Source: Neurospora intermedia (lineage: Eukaryota; Ascomycota; Sordariomycetes; Sordariales; Sordariaceae). From it: a DNA stretch of 64,000 nucleotides. Numbering within the stretch: the first letter of the stretch is position 1; each line of letters begins with the position of its first letter. Below the pieces are notes generated by a model, which saw only the letters and a list, made by a program, of their open reading frames with translations, was not told the DNA's origin and made no database searches. The translations under genes were made by a program, and so were the position numbers. The stretch covers positions 2,666,001 through 2,730,000 of the forward strand of contig BTPP01000004.1 in assembly GCA_037102815.1 (NCBI GenBank), written 5' to 3'. Shown piece after piece: positions 45,258 through 57,900 of this stretch.

Positions 45258-46406
45258 GTTGAGGGCTTGACTGGCTGGGCTGGTTGGATGGGTGGGTGGT
45301 GTGGAAGCTGTTGGAGGATCGGATTTGGACGTTTAGACTTTAGCTCCTCTAGAGGGGTTCCAGCTAGCTTCTAGACGTTTCAATTCGTCGCGTCCGGGTC
45401 CCCAAATCCACCTCCGATTTCTTTCTCCATGATGCATGTGTTCCGATAAGATAAGAGATCCATCCAGTTAGCGTCGGCGCTGCTTCCGTACCTGTGTAAT
45501 GGCTGTCTATGTGCACACCATGGCGTCAGAAAAGCGTTTTGCCCACACTAACACTTCCCTTGCTTTGCACTGCAGCCAACACCGTAACTTTCAACTTAAC
45601 CACTTCCTGTGATTTCGTTGTTCTCATCTTCCATTTCCTCATCACACCAACCATGGCCATCAAAGGGTGGGAATTTCTTCTTCTGGTGTGAGCTCCTCGG
45701 AAGTCTCAGATCGATTTCCGAGATTGGATCCCACTCGACCGACTGCCTCATCAGGCCTTGTCGTTGATATCACTCATCCCCAAGTTACTATCTTTGCCTC
45801 CCTTGATGGGTAACATATCACAATCCACAGCAACTTGATCTTCAGCCCTCCAAGGACGATGGTAACTAGGCAAAGACCGGCAACAGGCAACCGGCTACCC
45901 ACCGGAAGCCACCCAGCCTTCCGGGACCGGGCGTTAACAGCCAAATCCCGAGCGCGCTCTCGGTCGGCAGAGCACGTGGTTTGTACCACCACCATGCTGA
46001 GGATCTCGGGTTACACGCAACGGCACCGAAAGAAGTTACACCAACAAGATTGATTCGGCCGCTTCTACTATGCCGATCGACAAACGGCAACTACGCTCCA
46101 TTTTTAAACAACTGTGATACTAAGTTTGCTTTCGGGAAAACGAGTCTGTGACAACTTACACGTTCTTTCTTCCCATCTTTGGTTCAGGTCTGCGCTAAAC
46201 CCCTTTTGGGTTTGAATAGAGCCTCAATAAGGATGCTCGGTTTGAATACACTACTCTATAGTAGACATCGGATGGCAGACTCATTCATCACCTACACCAA
46301 ACTTTATTGCTTTTGGGTTCGCTCCACCAGCGCGATTGAGACATCCCGTCTTTCCCATTCACAAATCTTTCCTATAAGCTGCCGTCTCTGAATAGATCAA
46401 TAGATC

Positions 46407-46478
46407 ATGCTACGACCCGACTCCATTTTAGCCATCGTCGGCATCATGTCTCTCTTGAACTTCCTCCTCTCATTGTAG
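46407..46478 (+). promoter_or_regulatory. Upstream ORF 1 in the probable pre-1 leader
   Basis: An ATG at 46407 opens a 23-codon frame ending at TAG 46476-46478. The peptide is hydrophobic after its first six residues (SILAIVGIMSLLNFLLSL). A second in-frame ATG lies at 46446. It counts as a uORF only if transcription starts upstream of 46407, which is not shown. Confidence 0.45.
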
Positions 46479-46655
46479 CCCCTGGTTTGACTTTGGTTTT
46501 AACGCTGATATCGTCGCCATCCTCGCCTTTGTCGTCGCCCACTTGATGTCAGCCCTCATCTGTTGTCCCGTTACGCTAATTACTCACTGCTCGGACTTTC
46601 TCGAGTTTCTGTTTCGCCCGTGCATCGAAAGCACACAAACATCCGTCACGGGTCT

Positions 46656-46673
46656 ATGAAAAAGAGATTTTAA
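46656..46673 (+). promoter_or_regulatory. Upstream ORF 2 ending one base before the pre-1 start
   Basis: ATG AAA AAG AGA TTT TAA: a five-codon frame (MKKRF) whose stop is followed by a single A and then the pre-1 ATG at 46675. Any transcript carrying the normal start plus at least 20 bases of leader contains it, so it can affect receptor translation by re-initiation or leaky scanning. Confidence 0.6.
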
Positions 46674-46674
46674 A

Positions 46675-48981
46675 ATGAACAACACAGATTCTTGGGCAAG
46701 TGTCGCCAACATTACCACCCCCTACACCACCACACCCGAGGAACGACTTGGCCCTCCCGCTCCTTACACCGATATTGGCCTCCAGGTCAATCTCTTCTTC
46801 AGAGTCTTTCTGGGGATCCTCGGAATCCTCATTCCTCTCGTGCCTGCGAGGCTATTATGGATCAATGGCGAATTTTCTGCCACGGTACATTGCATGTCGA
46901 CAGTCACGCTCAACTTCTTTTACGTCGTCAATTCGCTAATATGGCGAGATAACAACGTCAAGAACTGGTATGCTGGCTATGGGTGGTGCGATTTCCATAC
47001 TTACGTCTTCTTTGCGGTCGAAACCATCTTTCACACCACTCTCTTCGACATCATGCTCGGTCTTGCCAACAAGATTGGTAACCCGCGAGTCACCAGCCTC
47101 AGTCCTAAGGAAAGGAAACGCAAGGACCGAATTTCGGCCCTCATCATCTTCGGAAATCCGTTGTTACAGGTCTTGCTCACTTACTTCGTCATCATGCAAC
47201 GGTACGACGTCTTAACCCTTGCCGGTTGCAATGCCGTCTTTGATCCCAACGGCATCTTCTTTGTTTTCTTCATTCTCCCCTCGCCAGTCTTCACGGTTGG
47301 GGCAGCAGGCCTGGCAGGTAAGATATAAAGTCAAGTCCATGGAATGTTTTGTAATCGCTTACAATGTACACAGGAGTTTGCTTTTACAAGTACCGACAGC
47401 TGGAGAAACTCACTCGCGAAGTCCTACCAAGTGATGATAGTATACGAACCGCGAGACAAAAACGCCTGCGGAGAAAGCTCTACTTTCTCACTCTCTCTAT
47501 TCTCGTGTTAGTTGTGCCGATAGTTTGCGTCTTCTTCGTCTTCAACCTCATTCAGGGTTGGCCGTGGACGTTGCCGTTCGACCTCCATCGCATTCACGCC
47601 AACATCAACTTTGTCTCGTTCACAACGACGGAAAGAATGCAAGTCTCCACAGTCCTTACCAATTATGTTCCAGTGGTGAGCTCGGTGGCCATTTGCATTA
47701 CCTTCGGTACAACAGTTGAGGCATATAACCAATATCGCTTGGTTCTCGTTTTTCTTGGCTTAGGAAAGATTTGGCCCAAGCTGTATCAAGAATATGACCC
47801 CGATGAGTCTGAACCACCATCTGAGCTTAGTACGCAAACAAGTTCGCAATCGTGGTGGTCATCCATGACGAAAAACGGCAAAAGGGGTACAGTCACAAGG
47901 TATGAAACTCACAAGCCTCACAACATAACCATCACATGAGACCATCTGGATGCTAACGTACAGTTGACTGGACAGCCATAGTGGAAACGACTTCTCTATC
48001 CTTCCTTATACTGAGGACATACCCCTCACAAACCGACTACAACCTGCACAAACTACGGGTGAAGGCTCTCATACCGTTCCACGTTCTCCATATGATGAAT
48101 TCAGAAAAGAGTTCTCGGACTTGTACCCTAGCCAGTCCTCACCCACAGCAAATGTCAACCATAATCCCTGGCCCGATTTGTCAGATGATCCCTCCCCTCC
48201 AGCGCGCAACCCATGGTATCTCCGACCGAATGCTTTCCACGTCCCCATCACGTTGCCAATGCCACTGTCACCCATTTACATACCATCCCTGCACGCGGGT
48301 CAAGCAAAGAAGACGGAGGGAAAGCAGAAGCGGACGACTGTCAACAAGCTTTCTCAAGGCTACACCACACTCAGCAGCTCCTCCATAACAATCCTACCGC
48401 CTTCGAATTCACCTACCTGCCCTCTTCCGCCGATTCCAACCCCCACATCCTCCTCAAGACATTCACCACAGGAGGAGCGATATCGGGCGACGAGAAAGGC
48501 ACAAAAACAGAAGGAGCCAGATACGCTAAATAGCACAGGCAATGGGACACTCAAGAATCCACTGATGCCAGCGGCACCATGGAGTCCCTTTGCTTCCAGC
48601 CACAACAACACTACCCTAGGAGTTGACACACGCGTGTGGTCCCAGAAGGACCAAGACGACTCTGCGGGCCATGCCCAAGACTCGCTAATCTCCCATTCTT
48701 CTCGTTCAACCACAGGACCTCCTCAGCTTTCACCGCCGCCATCATACAGTGTTGCTGTCGGCCAAGAATCCTCCTTTGCTTCCGCTTCCGATCGATCGAC
48801 GGGACTCGGAATCAGTCCGCCTGAAAATCAACAGATTGGGACAGCGTTAGGACATCCACCGAGAGGCGGGGTGGTCAGGGTTGAGACCCATATAGCGAGT
48901 GAGATTGAGGTTATTGGTGGTCCTGGACGTGATGATGGGAATGATCGTGATGGTGATCAACGAAATGGAAGGGAGTGGTAG
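46675..48981 (+). CDS. pre-1: STE3-type pheromone receptor PRE-1 (GPCR)
   Basis: Exons 46675-47317, 47374-47899 and 47976-48981, introns 56 and 76 nt; 724 residues. It is the class-D G-protein-coupled receptor for the lipid-modified peptide pheromone and directs trichogyne growth and mating. Seven hydrophobic segments are seen: LFFRVFLGILGILIPLVPAR, STVTLNFFYVVNSLIW, TYVFFAVETIFHTTLFDIML, ALIIFGNPLLQVLLTYFVIM, GIFFVFFILPSPVFTVGAAG, FLTLSILVLVVPIVCVFFVF and YVPVVSSVAICITFGTTVEA. The family markers LIWRDN and the Tyr-Arg-rich loop after TM5 (VCFYKYRQLEKLTREV) are present. The C-terminal tail of ~380 residues is long, Pro/Ser-rich and disordered, as in filamentous ascomycete receptors. Acceptor choice for intron 2 (GGACAG) keeps the frame into this tail. 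Confidence 0.93.
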
Positions 48982-51900
48982 GTGAGGGCGTTGGAGGCGC
49001 GTTTTTGGAAAACAGAGCGTGGGTTTTGTGGGTTATGCGTTTGTGTAATAGCAGGTCATTTCGGAGCCTTCGGAAAAGTTAATAGTCGAATAGGATTGAG
49101 CTTGCGGTTGAAGTGTGAGTGTCTGGGTGGGAGACATGATTTGGCTTGGGTGGCGATCTTTGAGTTCCGTGATGGAGATACCCCATTTTTGAACTATTCT
49201 TCGAGTTTACTTGATGCTATAAGCAGCCCTTAATCCTTTTGCCCAGCCTCTGTTTATGGGCTCCATGTTTCATTATACTTTTATTCACTTGACGGCTCTT
49301 AGCTTGACGTACGGAGTCTCAACCAAGAACGAAAGTCCATTTTTGTCCGTAGCAGTCCGACATCCAGTCATTATTGTGGCCACAGCCATCCAGTAATGCC
49401 TTATCCTACCTACTCGTGTACCTGTTCAATCTTATTTATGCACGCTTTACTTCATGAGTTTCAACTTGAGACATACGAACGTTGTTTCTGTTTCACGTGG
49501 CTATGGCTGCGGCCATGTTGATGTACGTTCAATCGAAGGTATACAACCTGGGGTCGCAATAGCACCGCACGATGTAGGGTGGTATGGTACTGTGTGTTCT
49601 TAACGTGTTTAAAATCAAAGTGTGCAAAATTTGTAGCAATGAAAGATGGAAGAGAAGCCAAGATGTGGATTCACCAGCTACACACCCCTAGTCAGGTCTC
49701 CTGAATGATTTCCTTCCAATTTAGGTCATCGACGATAGTGCAATAGAAGTTGCATTGACAATGGCATGTTCAGTCGTGGTTTATTGAATGGCATCAGATC
49801 TTAGGACAAGACAAGGGTGGATGGTTAGGTAACAGTGGTAACCATGGGAGCTGGAGAAAAGGCATTATGATGGATATTGATTATAGTATTCAAGACGGCT
49901 TTGATCGAATAATTGTCTGTCCATGGTCATACGGCAGCCTTCGTGCTTTCTTTAACACCTGCTTTATATTTTTCATATCTCTTTCCTTGAGTTCAACCCA
50001 AACTTTCGTATATACATTCAATGGACTAAACAATGGCGACAAGATCAAGGACAGAGGTGACAAAAGAAGAAACAAATGGCATGCCGGTCATCAAGTTCGG
50101 AAACAGCGCCAATGAACGAATGAAAGCGCAAAGGGATGATCATTCTACCAACAAGGGGCATCACATCTTTAGACCGTCAGTTGCCATCTCTCCCGACTTC
50201 GGAAACAGTTAACGAGCGGCGGAGGGAGAGAAGAATAAATCGAACGACAGAAAACAACGTACGAGGCCACCAATCGCGTTAAGACGTACACAACGGACCA
50301 ATTGTCCAATCGGCGCTGCGAAGAAGCCGTCCCGGTGTAATGGACACCCGGTACCTTCAGCAAGAGAGCCCCGGCCAGGGAAGAAAACTACGACGACGAT
50401 AATGGGGGGAACTATTGAACAAGGAAAAAGGACGTCCGTCAATCACGTACCGTATCTAGCCTTTCCTTCTTCCCTTTTTGTCGTCGCTTTCACCACCTTG
50501 CCCGATTCTATTGAGATGGTTGGGCAATTGGAACGGAACCAGAGCCGCATGCTTTCCCTTTTTGTGTTTATCTTCTTTCGCTTCGCTCGGCTTTCTCATC
50601 AGCCATTTTGGCAGCCCAACCCAGAAGGTAAGGAAGCAAAGAGGCTAGGAGCTGCGTACGGCTCGGAAGGTCGGACCAGAGTGAGACCTATTCGGACTAA
50701 GACCAAACCAGATGAGGAACCGAGCGAGCCCTTCGAGTAATCCATCATAGCCGACTCGGATTTCCTTATTTCCAACTGTCGGTCAGCAGCGGTCTGTGCC
50801 CTGACGAGCCGACGGACTGGGTATACATAAATGAGACACGAGGCCGTGCGCGTTCGGACCGTTCTGTGGTGGCGTCCATCACCCTTCCATCAGCTAGGGG
50901 GATTCTCTCATCGGAATTTCGAGATAGGAAGCACGAACCCATACTAGACTGGCGTCGGTTACGTAGGCGACAGTCGGGATTGTCACACCACTCTCACAAT
51001 CCACCCGGACGCTATTGACAGCGGTGTGACCGTTAAGGACCTTTGTAACTTCTTTTTTCGAAGGTTGTCCCCCGTGAGTACGCCGTTCCTGAAAGTGGTC
51101 AAAATGTTTGATGTCGGGGACTTCCAGCTGTCAAAATTACGGCTAGACCCAGTGATCGACATGCTCAGGTGCGTTTTTGTAGTGTACCACTACACATTAC
51201 CCCTGGTTTGTTCGTTAGCTTGGTACCTACTTACAGGGGTTTTGAACAGGGGGAATAACAAAGAGTAAATGCCTTATAATTATACCGATTATGGAAGGTG
51301 GTGAGGTGAAAATTTTGTGAATGATTGGTGATTCTAGTGGCTTTTAGCTAGAATAAGAGGTTTGTGTGCGTGTGTGTGAATCCCTTCGGTCAACTCGTTC
51401 TAACGATGAAATCTAGCGATTTTGGCCAATCAAATCGCGTGAAGAGACCTTTCTGACCGTGTCACCCCCCTGTGAAAAGATGTGGGGCGTGTCCCGCGCT
51501 AACAAACAAACCAGCATTGATGTGTACACTACTGCACGGCACATGCTGTACCTTGCACTAGGAAATGCGCCCAGTTATCATTGGACGACCTTGGGATGCA
51601 AACCTGGCATATAGTTGGTACCTTGCAGTGTCGTCCCTGTGCTTCTAGTGTAGACCTGAAAGTTTGAGAGCAAGATGGGTAGATACATAGGTAGAAACCG
51701 CCAATATGTTCCATTTATCATCGTAAGGATACAGCTGGGACGGACTATGCTGTATGGTACCGACCTCTGAGTGCTACCGTAGCTCGTGGCTTCGGGTGAT
51801 CGGTTTTCCTTGAGTTGTAACGGGGTGACAAAATTGTTCCAAGTGCTGGAGCTTGACAAGGAGGAAGCGAAGCAAAGTGTACCAAATTGCTTGTGGGCTT

Positions 51901-54900
51901 GAAGAAACAAAGAGAGGAAAAGGAAAATGTCTTGGCTGACTTGGCGCCCCGCAAGATATGTAGGTATCTGGAGGACTTGGTGACGTGGCTTATCAGCTAA
52001 GCATTTCGCCTGTATCTCTAGTAAACGCTATCAAGGCTGGGGTTTCCGATGTACTGGTAAACACAAGAAGTGTATCCTGCAGCTGAATGAAGACCACGCA
52101 TTGACACAAACCTGCCAAGACGCCTAGATGCTAAATTTACACCGTCAAAGAAATTGGAGAGACGCACGGCGACGAGTTGTGAACAGCGACAGAACCTCCC
52201 GTAGAGGTATGATGACTCCTTATCTTAGAGAGATATCCAGGCGGGTTGCAATCCTCAACTCCTGGAGTAGCCAGGAGCTATGCTTGGTAGAGGTAATTAG
52301 TAGCGCTAGAGTTTATACTACAGCTTAGTGACCTAGCTAGAGCTTCACTTCCATGGTTGGAGTAGTGTATCTGGCAGAAGGAAGCTGCATGAAGTTCGGC
52401 AGGTACGGATCGATTGCTCTGTGACGGATTCGTAGGGATCAGCTCGTAAGCCGATTGCCTGTAAACAGCAGGGACAGGCTCACATACTCGCGAGTTTTCG
52501 TCCCATCACACCGCATCTCCTCAACTTTATAGACTTGCGGGATACCTTGCTCCCCCACGGGCAGACCAAATGCCGGTTCAGGATTCCTGGTCAGCATAAC
52601 GCCCACCACCCACAGACAGAACGGGGGAGCCTTATCGAAACGGAGGGAGTCGACAAGCATACGTACCTTTGAAGCTTGTATGTACTTGTGGATATGACAC
52701 TGCAAAAAGTTTTGCCTTTGTGTTTTTTTTTTTCTTCCCCTTGACAATCTTGACAAAACAGTGTTGCATTCCGGTCTCTACTCTGATATCCACAACTACC
52801 TAGTTATCCATGCTGGGCATCTACGTTACGCTTTCATGCACCAATGTACGCTATGATTGGCGTTTACGTTAGGCGCGGTCGGGAACCTTCCCTTTCTCGT
52901 TTCTTTGCGCTTCCTTTCCACCTTTGCTAACGCCTTTTGAGGCATCCCGAGAGGCTCGTCGGGTTAGAGGTGGAAATGTTTCGCGTTCGTTTACACTACA
53001 CTAGGGGCCGCCGAGCACGCTATGTAGGTATGCATGCGATGGGTAAAGGAATCACCACGGAGCACTGGGCATCCACAATGTTGCTCCGTGTTCCACCAGA
53101 CACGCTGGGGCCGATGCAAGCCAGCAGCAGAGAAGCCCAAGAGACCCAGCAAAAGAAGAACCTTGAGAGCTTCAGGTAACCGGTTCTTGCACTTTAAATG
53201 GAAGTCGGCCGAAACTGTGGGGTAGACACAGGCCAGGTAGCCCTAGAACCCTGAAAGCGGTATCGCGCGGGGTTTGGTTTCCAAAGTTTCCATCACACCG
53301 GTGTTCCTCCTCCATAACCCACCCAGTTGCCATCGCAAGCCGGCCCCAATTACCTAGGTATTAGAAGAAGTTCTAGATGGTATACAAGAAGAGCGGTACA
53401 GGACTAGCGAGGCCCTTCGCGAGAGTGAGAACAGCTGGGCAAGCGAGTCCCGAAGTAGATTGAGCCCTTTCGACGGCGCCGGGGAAAGAGTGTTGTCCAA
53501 GAACCTGAGTTGACCGAGGTGTGGGGTTGGCTGAACATGTCCGACTTATCACCACTTCCGAGAGGGGTCGCCGGGCTCATGGATTTGAAATGGAGTTTGG
53601 ACCGACCCCTCACCGGGGTTCGCGGGGCTACACTACGATGTTTGCATTGTATGTACTCGGATCCAGCACGTGGGTTCCTCTCTGATGGGTTTCTGGATTC
53701 ATGGCCTTTGGTGCCATCGCCATGGCGGAGAAGTTGACACACACGAGTCAGGACGTTCCCCGTCATCCGTTACTGTTACCGTTGTCGTCCCCAATATCCT
53801 CACATCGAGATGAACACGTCTTTGCTTCAAAGTGCCACCAAACAAAGACACAGTCGATAAAGAAAGCCCACGTAGATGCCCAAGTGTAATGGTTAAAGGC
53901 ATAGTCTACGTAACAGCGGCCTGATCAGACACATCGACTGGCCGTTTCAACATCAGTAGATTCAAGGCTGGTAGGCTTCAAATGTGCAAGTGGGGAGCCG
54001 AGGCGTAGCTTTTGAGAAGCTGTTAGTAAGTACGTAAACCAATGACCACGTGTGCTGAAGATAGTCATCTTGTGAGAGTTTTTCTGTAGGTGATACCTTT
54101 TCGTCACAGCCCATGCCGAGGGTGGAATTCGTACGCATAGTATTGTCTGTGATGTAGTACAATGTTGGCGCTAATACATTGGTTTCTAATCGGTCTTTCT
54201 AGTCTCTGAGCGAATATTTGGGAGACGACACAACGAGTAACTTTACCGTGTATGTGCACGTGTAGTGTAGATCGTAGGTTTGGACAAGCAACCGAATCAT
54301 GCAGTCCAGTAGACTTCGTACCTGATTCTCTTATCAGATCGCGGCACTTGTGAGAGAACAAGGACTGTGACCGCTGACTCTTTTTGGCTTCTGGTTTTTC
54401 TTTCTTGCTCATCCTCTCCGCTCTTCGGTGGACTCTGTGGGGCTGAATGGAACCAAAATGGGTGCGAGCATGTTGACGCGATGGAAATATCGTCAGGTCC
54501 TGGAGGCTTGCCTAGCGCCTCCATGGCTCTCTTGTGGAACTTCTGTTGGAAGTTTTCAGTGGGCTTTTGCTGGACTAGCATTCGTGATGGATGGATCTGT
54601 CCTGCAAGGGCAAGATTGATGGCAAGGGAACCCTCGCCCAAAGTCTGGCTGACCCAATGATTCCATACCGTCATGGGCTAGCCTTGAAGAAGCCCATCGA
54701 TGCCCACCAAAGTCCCTCGAGGGAGTCAAAGCCCCTGCCGCCGTCTAGAAGCCTTTGCCCCTTTCTGGTTTGGCCTTGGCAAGCCTGGTCAAGCTCGGAT
54801 TACGACCATGCAGGGGCTGCGGCGGCTGATGTGGCCAGTCTCCCGCGATCCAATAAGCAGACGGAATTCGCAAAGAAGAAATGCAATCCAGCGTCTTCGC

Positions 54901-57900
54901 CGTATACTGGTGAATGTTTGTGACAATTCAGGCATAGCAAACAAACAACATCTCAAGCGGACGGCGCAACCACTGATGGCGAGTGTAGTGAAAGGCGACG
55001 GCATAGCAACCTGGAGATTTTGTTGGGTAGCGTATATGGCCCGTCTTTTGGTCTGGGGGGTCGGAGAGGACCATGATATCTCTGTGACTGTGTCTGCGAT
55101 GCTGATGTGCCAGCCCGCGCTATGCTAGTGTAGGGTATCGTCAGCAGTGTCCCGCAAATTTCTAGGCTGAAGCTCCTATCGTGTTCCACTGCGCTACGGG
55201 GGCGCCGACATCTTGGGTGAACAGTAGAGTGATCGATACGAACTGATTTTCAACTGGGACTGACCAGTCGGAACCTTCCCAAGAGTCTGTAAGACACTGC
55301 CGCGAGCCTTGTGCATTGGTTTGTGTCTGGTAAGCCTCATTTCCAGTTCTCTGGTGCGTAGCTTTCTTCGTTTATTGGCAGAGATGAGTGTTGCGGAATG
55401 CTATTCCACGTGTGTCTGCGAGTGTTTGTGGGGGCACCATGACGCAGGAAAATGGATGCGATGGTGTTGTCCACGAGCTACCGACGTGGGTCGCGAGCTG
55501 GTGAAGGGGTTCGTGGGAGATTTGACTGGTCAACTGATCGGCGGTCTTTGGTGATCGTCGACTGCACTGTCGGACTGCTCGAAACGATACTCCGTGGGGT
55601 TCCGGTCCGGGTTGGAAAGCGGTCCCGTGGTGTTGGAATGCCTGGTCGTGCTCGAAGGATTGACAAACATGATGATTGCCGACTCGATGCCGTTCTTTTG
55701 GCCATCGATGTCGTAATGACCGTAGGGAACAGCGTACCCTAACCCTTACACGGGCGGGGAGTTCTTGGCTGCCCTTTGCTCCTGCAACGATGCCACGGCT
55801 CCACGGCAACTTCTGCTTTCCTAATTCAGTCCCAAGGCAGATGCACTAGCAACAAAGTAGCTTGGTTCTGACCATGGTAAGCAAATAAGGAGCCATCCGC
55901 TAATACAAAACCGGGCTGGTTAGCTGGGAATGGAAGTCGCGCCAACTTTTCTCTCCATTTCCTCCTTCCTTCTATTGCAAGCAGCCCGATCCTGCGTTTA
56001 AGTCCATTCCATTTCCAGCATCCACGGGCGACGCCGACAGCGGGGATGAGCGGCGTCTTTCCGCAAGCAATGAAATCAGGCCGAGCCTTTGAATAGGCAG
56101 GTCAGAATTTGTCACCCAACTTGTTGAAGAGCCTCTTCACGACTGCCTCGCTGTATGGAACTCAACGGTCAAACGGCCAAGTTGACGGTTCAGCTGCGTG
56201 TCGGACCGTGGATCGCTGCGATTGGTCTTCATAGAGTACGCCTGACCAACAAATAGGGACGGGAACTGCGAATAGACACGTCTCGAGGTTGTTTTCACTT
56301 CGATTTTGTTTTGTTTCCTGGAAGAGCATTGGACAGCGTAGAGTTTTGGGCAATGACGTCTGACCCTAGAAACGGACAGTCCTACTATCCACCGTTTCTA
56401 AAGCCCACTAAACATAGTAGCACACAGCTTGGACTGTGGGGGAAATTGCGACAGCCCATCATCATGACCGAGGAAACCCCATTTGCACGCTTCATCGATG
56501 CAACACACAATTGCTGTGTTGGTGACTTCCAGGCCATATCATGGACGTCGCGAAGAGCGTAGTAGTATGTTTCCACTCCATGTCTCACGGCATGCGGCTG
56601 CGTTGGTTGTATATCTCCCACCTCACCCACCGAAGCTCCAGGCTGTGATCTGCTGACTCACCTTGATCAACAACAGACAATCCTTGAGTGGGTAAAAGAG
56701 GAGAGTCAATTGCCTACCCGAGTGTTGATGGGCAAGCTTGGGGGCTCATAGGCGTGGTGGCCATCGAGGTCCTCGGCAGACCCGAGTGCTTATGACGATG
56801 TTTTCATTCCCCGTCGCGCCACGCCAATTGACCTCATTTTTGTATACAATTCTTCTTTTTCATTTACTTTTAGGAGATCAAATTTTCTAACTCATCCTTT
56901 TTTTCTTCTTTTTTTTTTCTTTTTCGAAGCTCTCCTAATGTTTGATTCGACCTCAATTGGCGTTGACCCTTCTGTTCTGGTGTAGTGTAGCTGAGAGATC
57001 TTCACCCCGGCTTGAGCCGCTGTACCTGCAGCCAAGTCCAGGAAGGCCAGGGACGCAGCAAGGAACATTGGGTAAGGCTCTACGTAGGTATCCCCGAGGC
57101 AATTTAGTCCAGTGAAATCCCGTCATCTTAACTATCTGCACGAGATGCAGCTCCGTAACGAGCTTACAAGAGGATCGTCACTCTTAGTGTCTGTAGTACC
57201 CTCAACTAGTGTAACGTCCCAGGGCCCAATGGCCACGAAGGAAGCTTACGAGCAACGTTCTACACTTTCAGGTTGGCGACAAGACCGGCACACGACAGAA
57301 CACCGGCGCCGTCAAGTTGAGCCCCAAGAAATCCCTCTTCGCCCTCTTGGGAAAAACCGCGCGGTCGTGTTTCAAGCTAACGCACCAGACCGCGACTTAG
57401 GGTTGAATTGTCAAACGCCGCCAATCTCAATCGGGACTTACCATACGAGGCACCATCATCGACTTGCATACACATTATCATGTCTACCTACTCATAGTTG
57501 GTGCTTTTTGCTCTGTATTATTACTCATGACAGCACTGGGACGCTGGTTGCCTTTGCTTTTGCATCGAGGCCAGAATGACTGGACATAATGGGACGAAAC
57601 TAAACTCTGGCCAAGTTGGATGCAGGCAAGACGATGCCAACTACAACTACTTAATCTCGATATTACCTTAATTACCCGCGTGCAACCGCGAATGGGACGT
57701 TGATGAGCTCCCTGGGCCAACTAAATCTTTCATTATCAGCGGAGCAGTGCATGCTTTTCGCTAGTCTTTGTGAGTACCTGTATTATCAAAGTCGTGGCAC
57801 CTTCGCTCGTGCCATGGTACTGAAGATCTTCTATGCTTGCTTCCCCGCGCCGAGGTAGCAATATCAGCGACTTGACATAGCTAATTGGGTCGAAGCTTCG

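Larger units (their letters stand above)
45258..46674. other. Divergent promoter region between rim1 and pre-1, including pre-1 leader
   Basis: About 1.4 kb. The right ~300 bases, pyrimidine-rich with short upstream ORFs at 46407-46478 and 46656-46673, look like the transcribed leader of pre-1. Confidence 0.55.
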
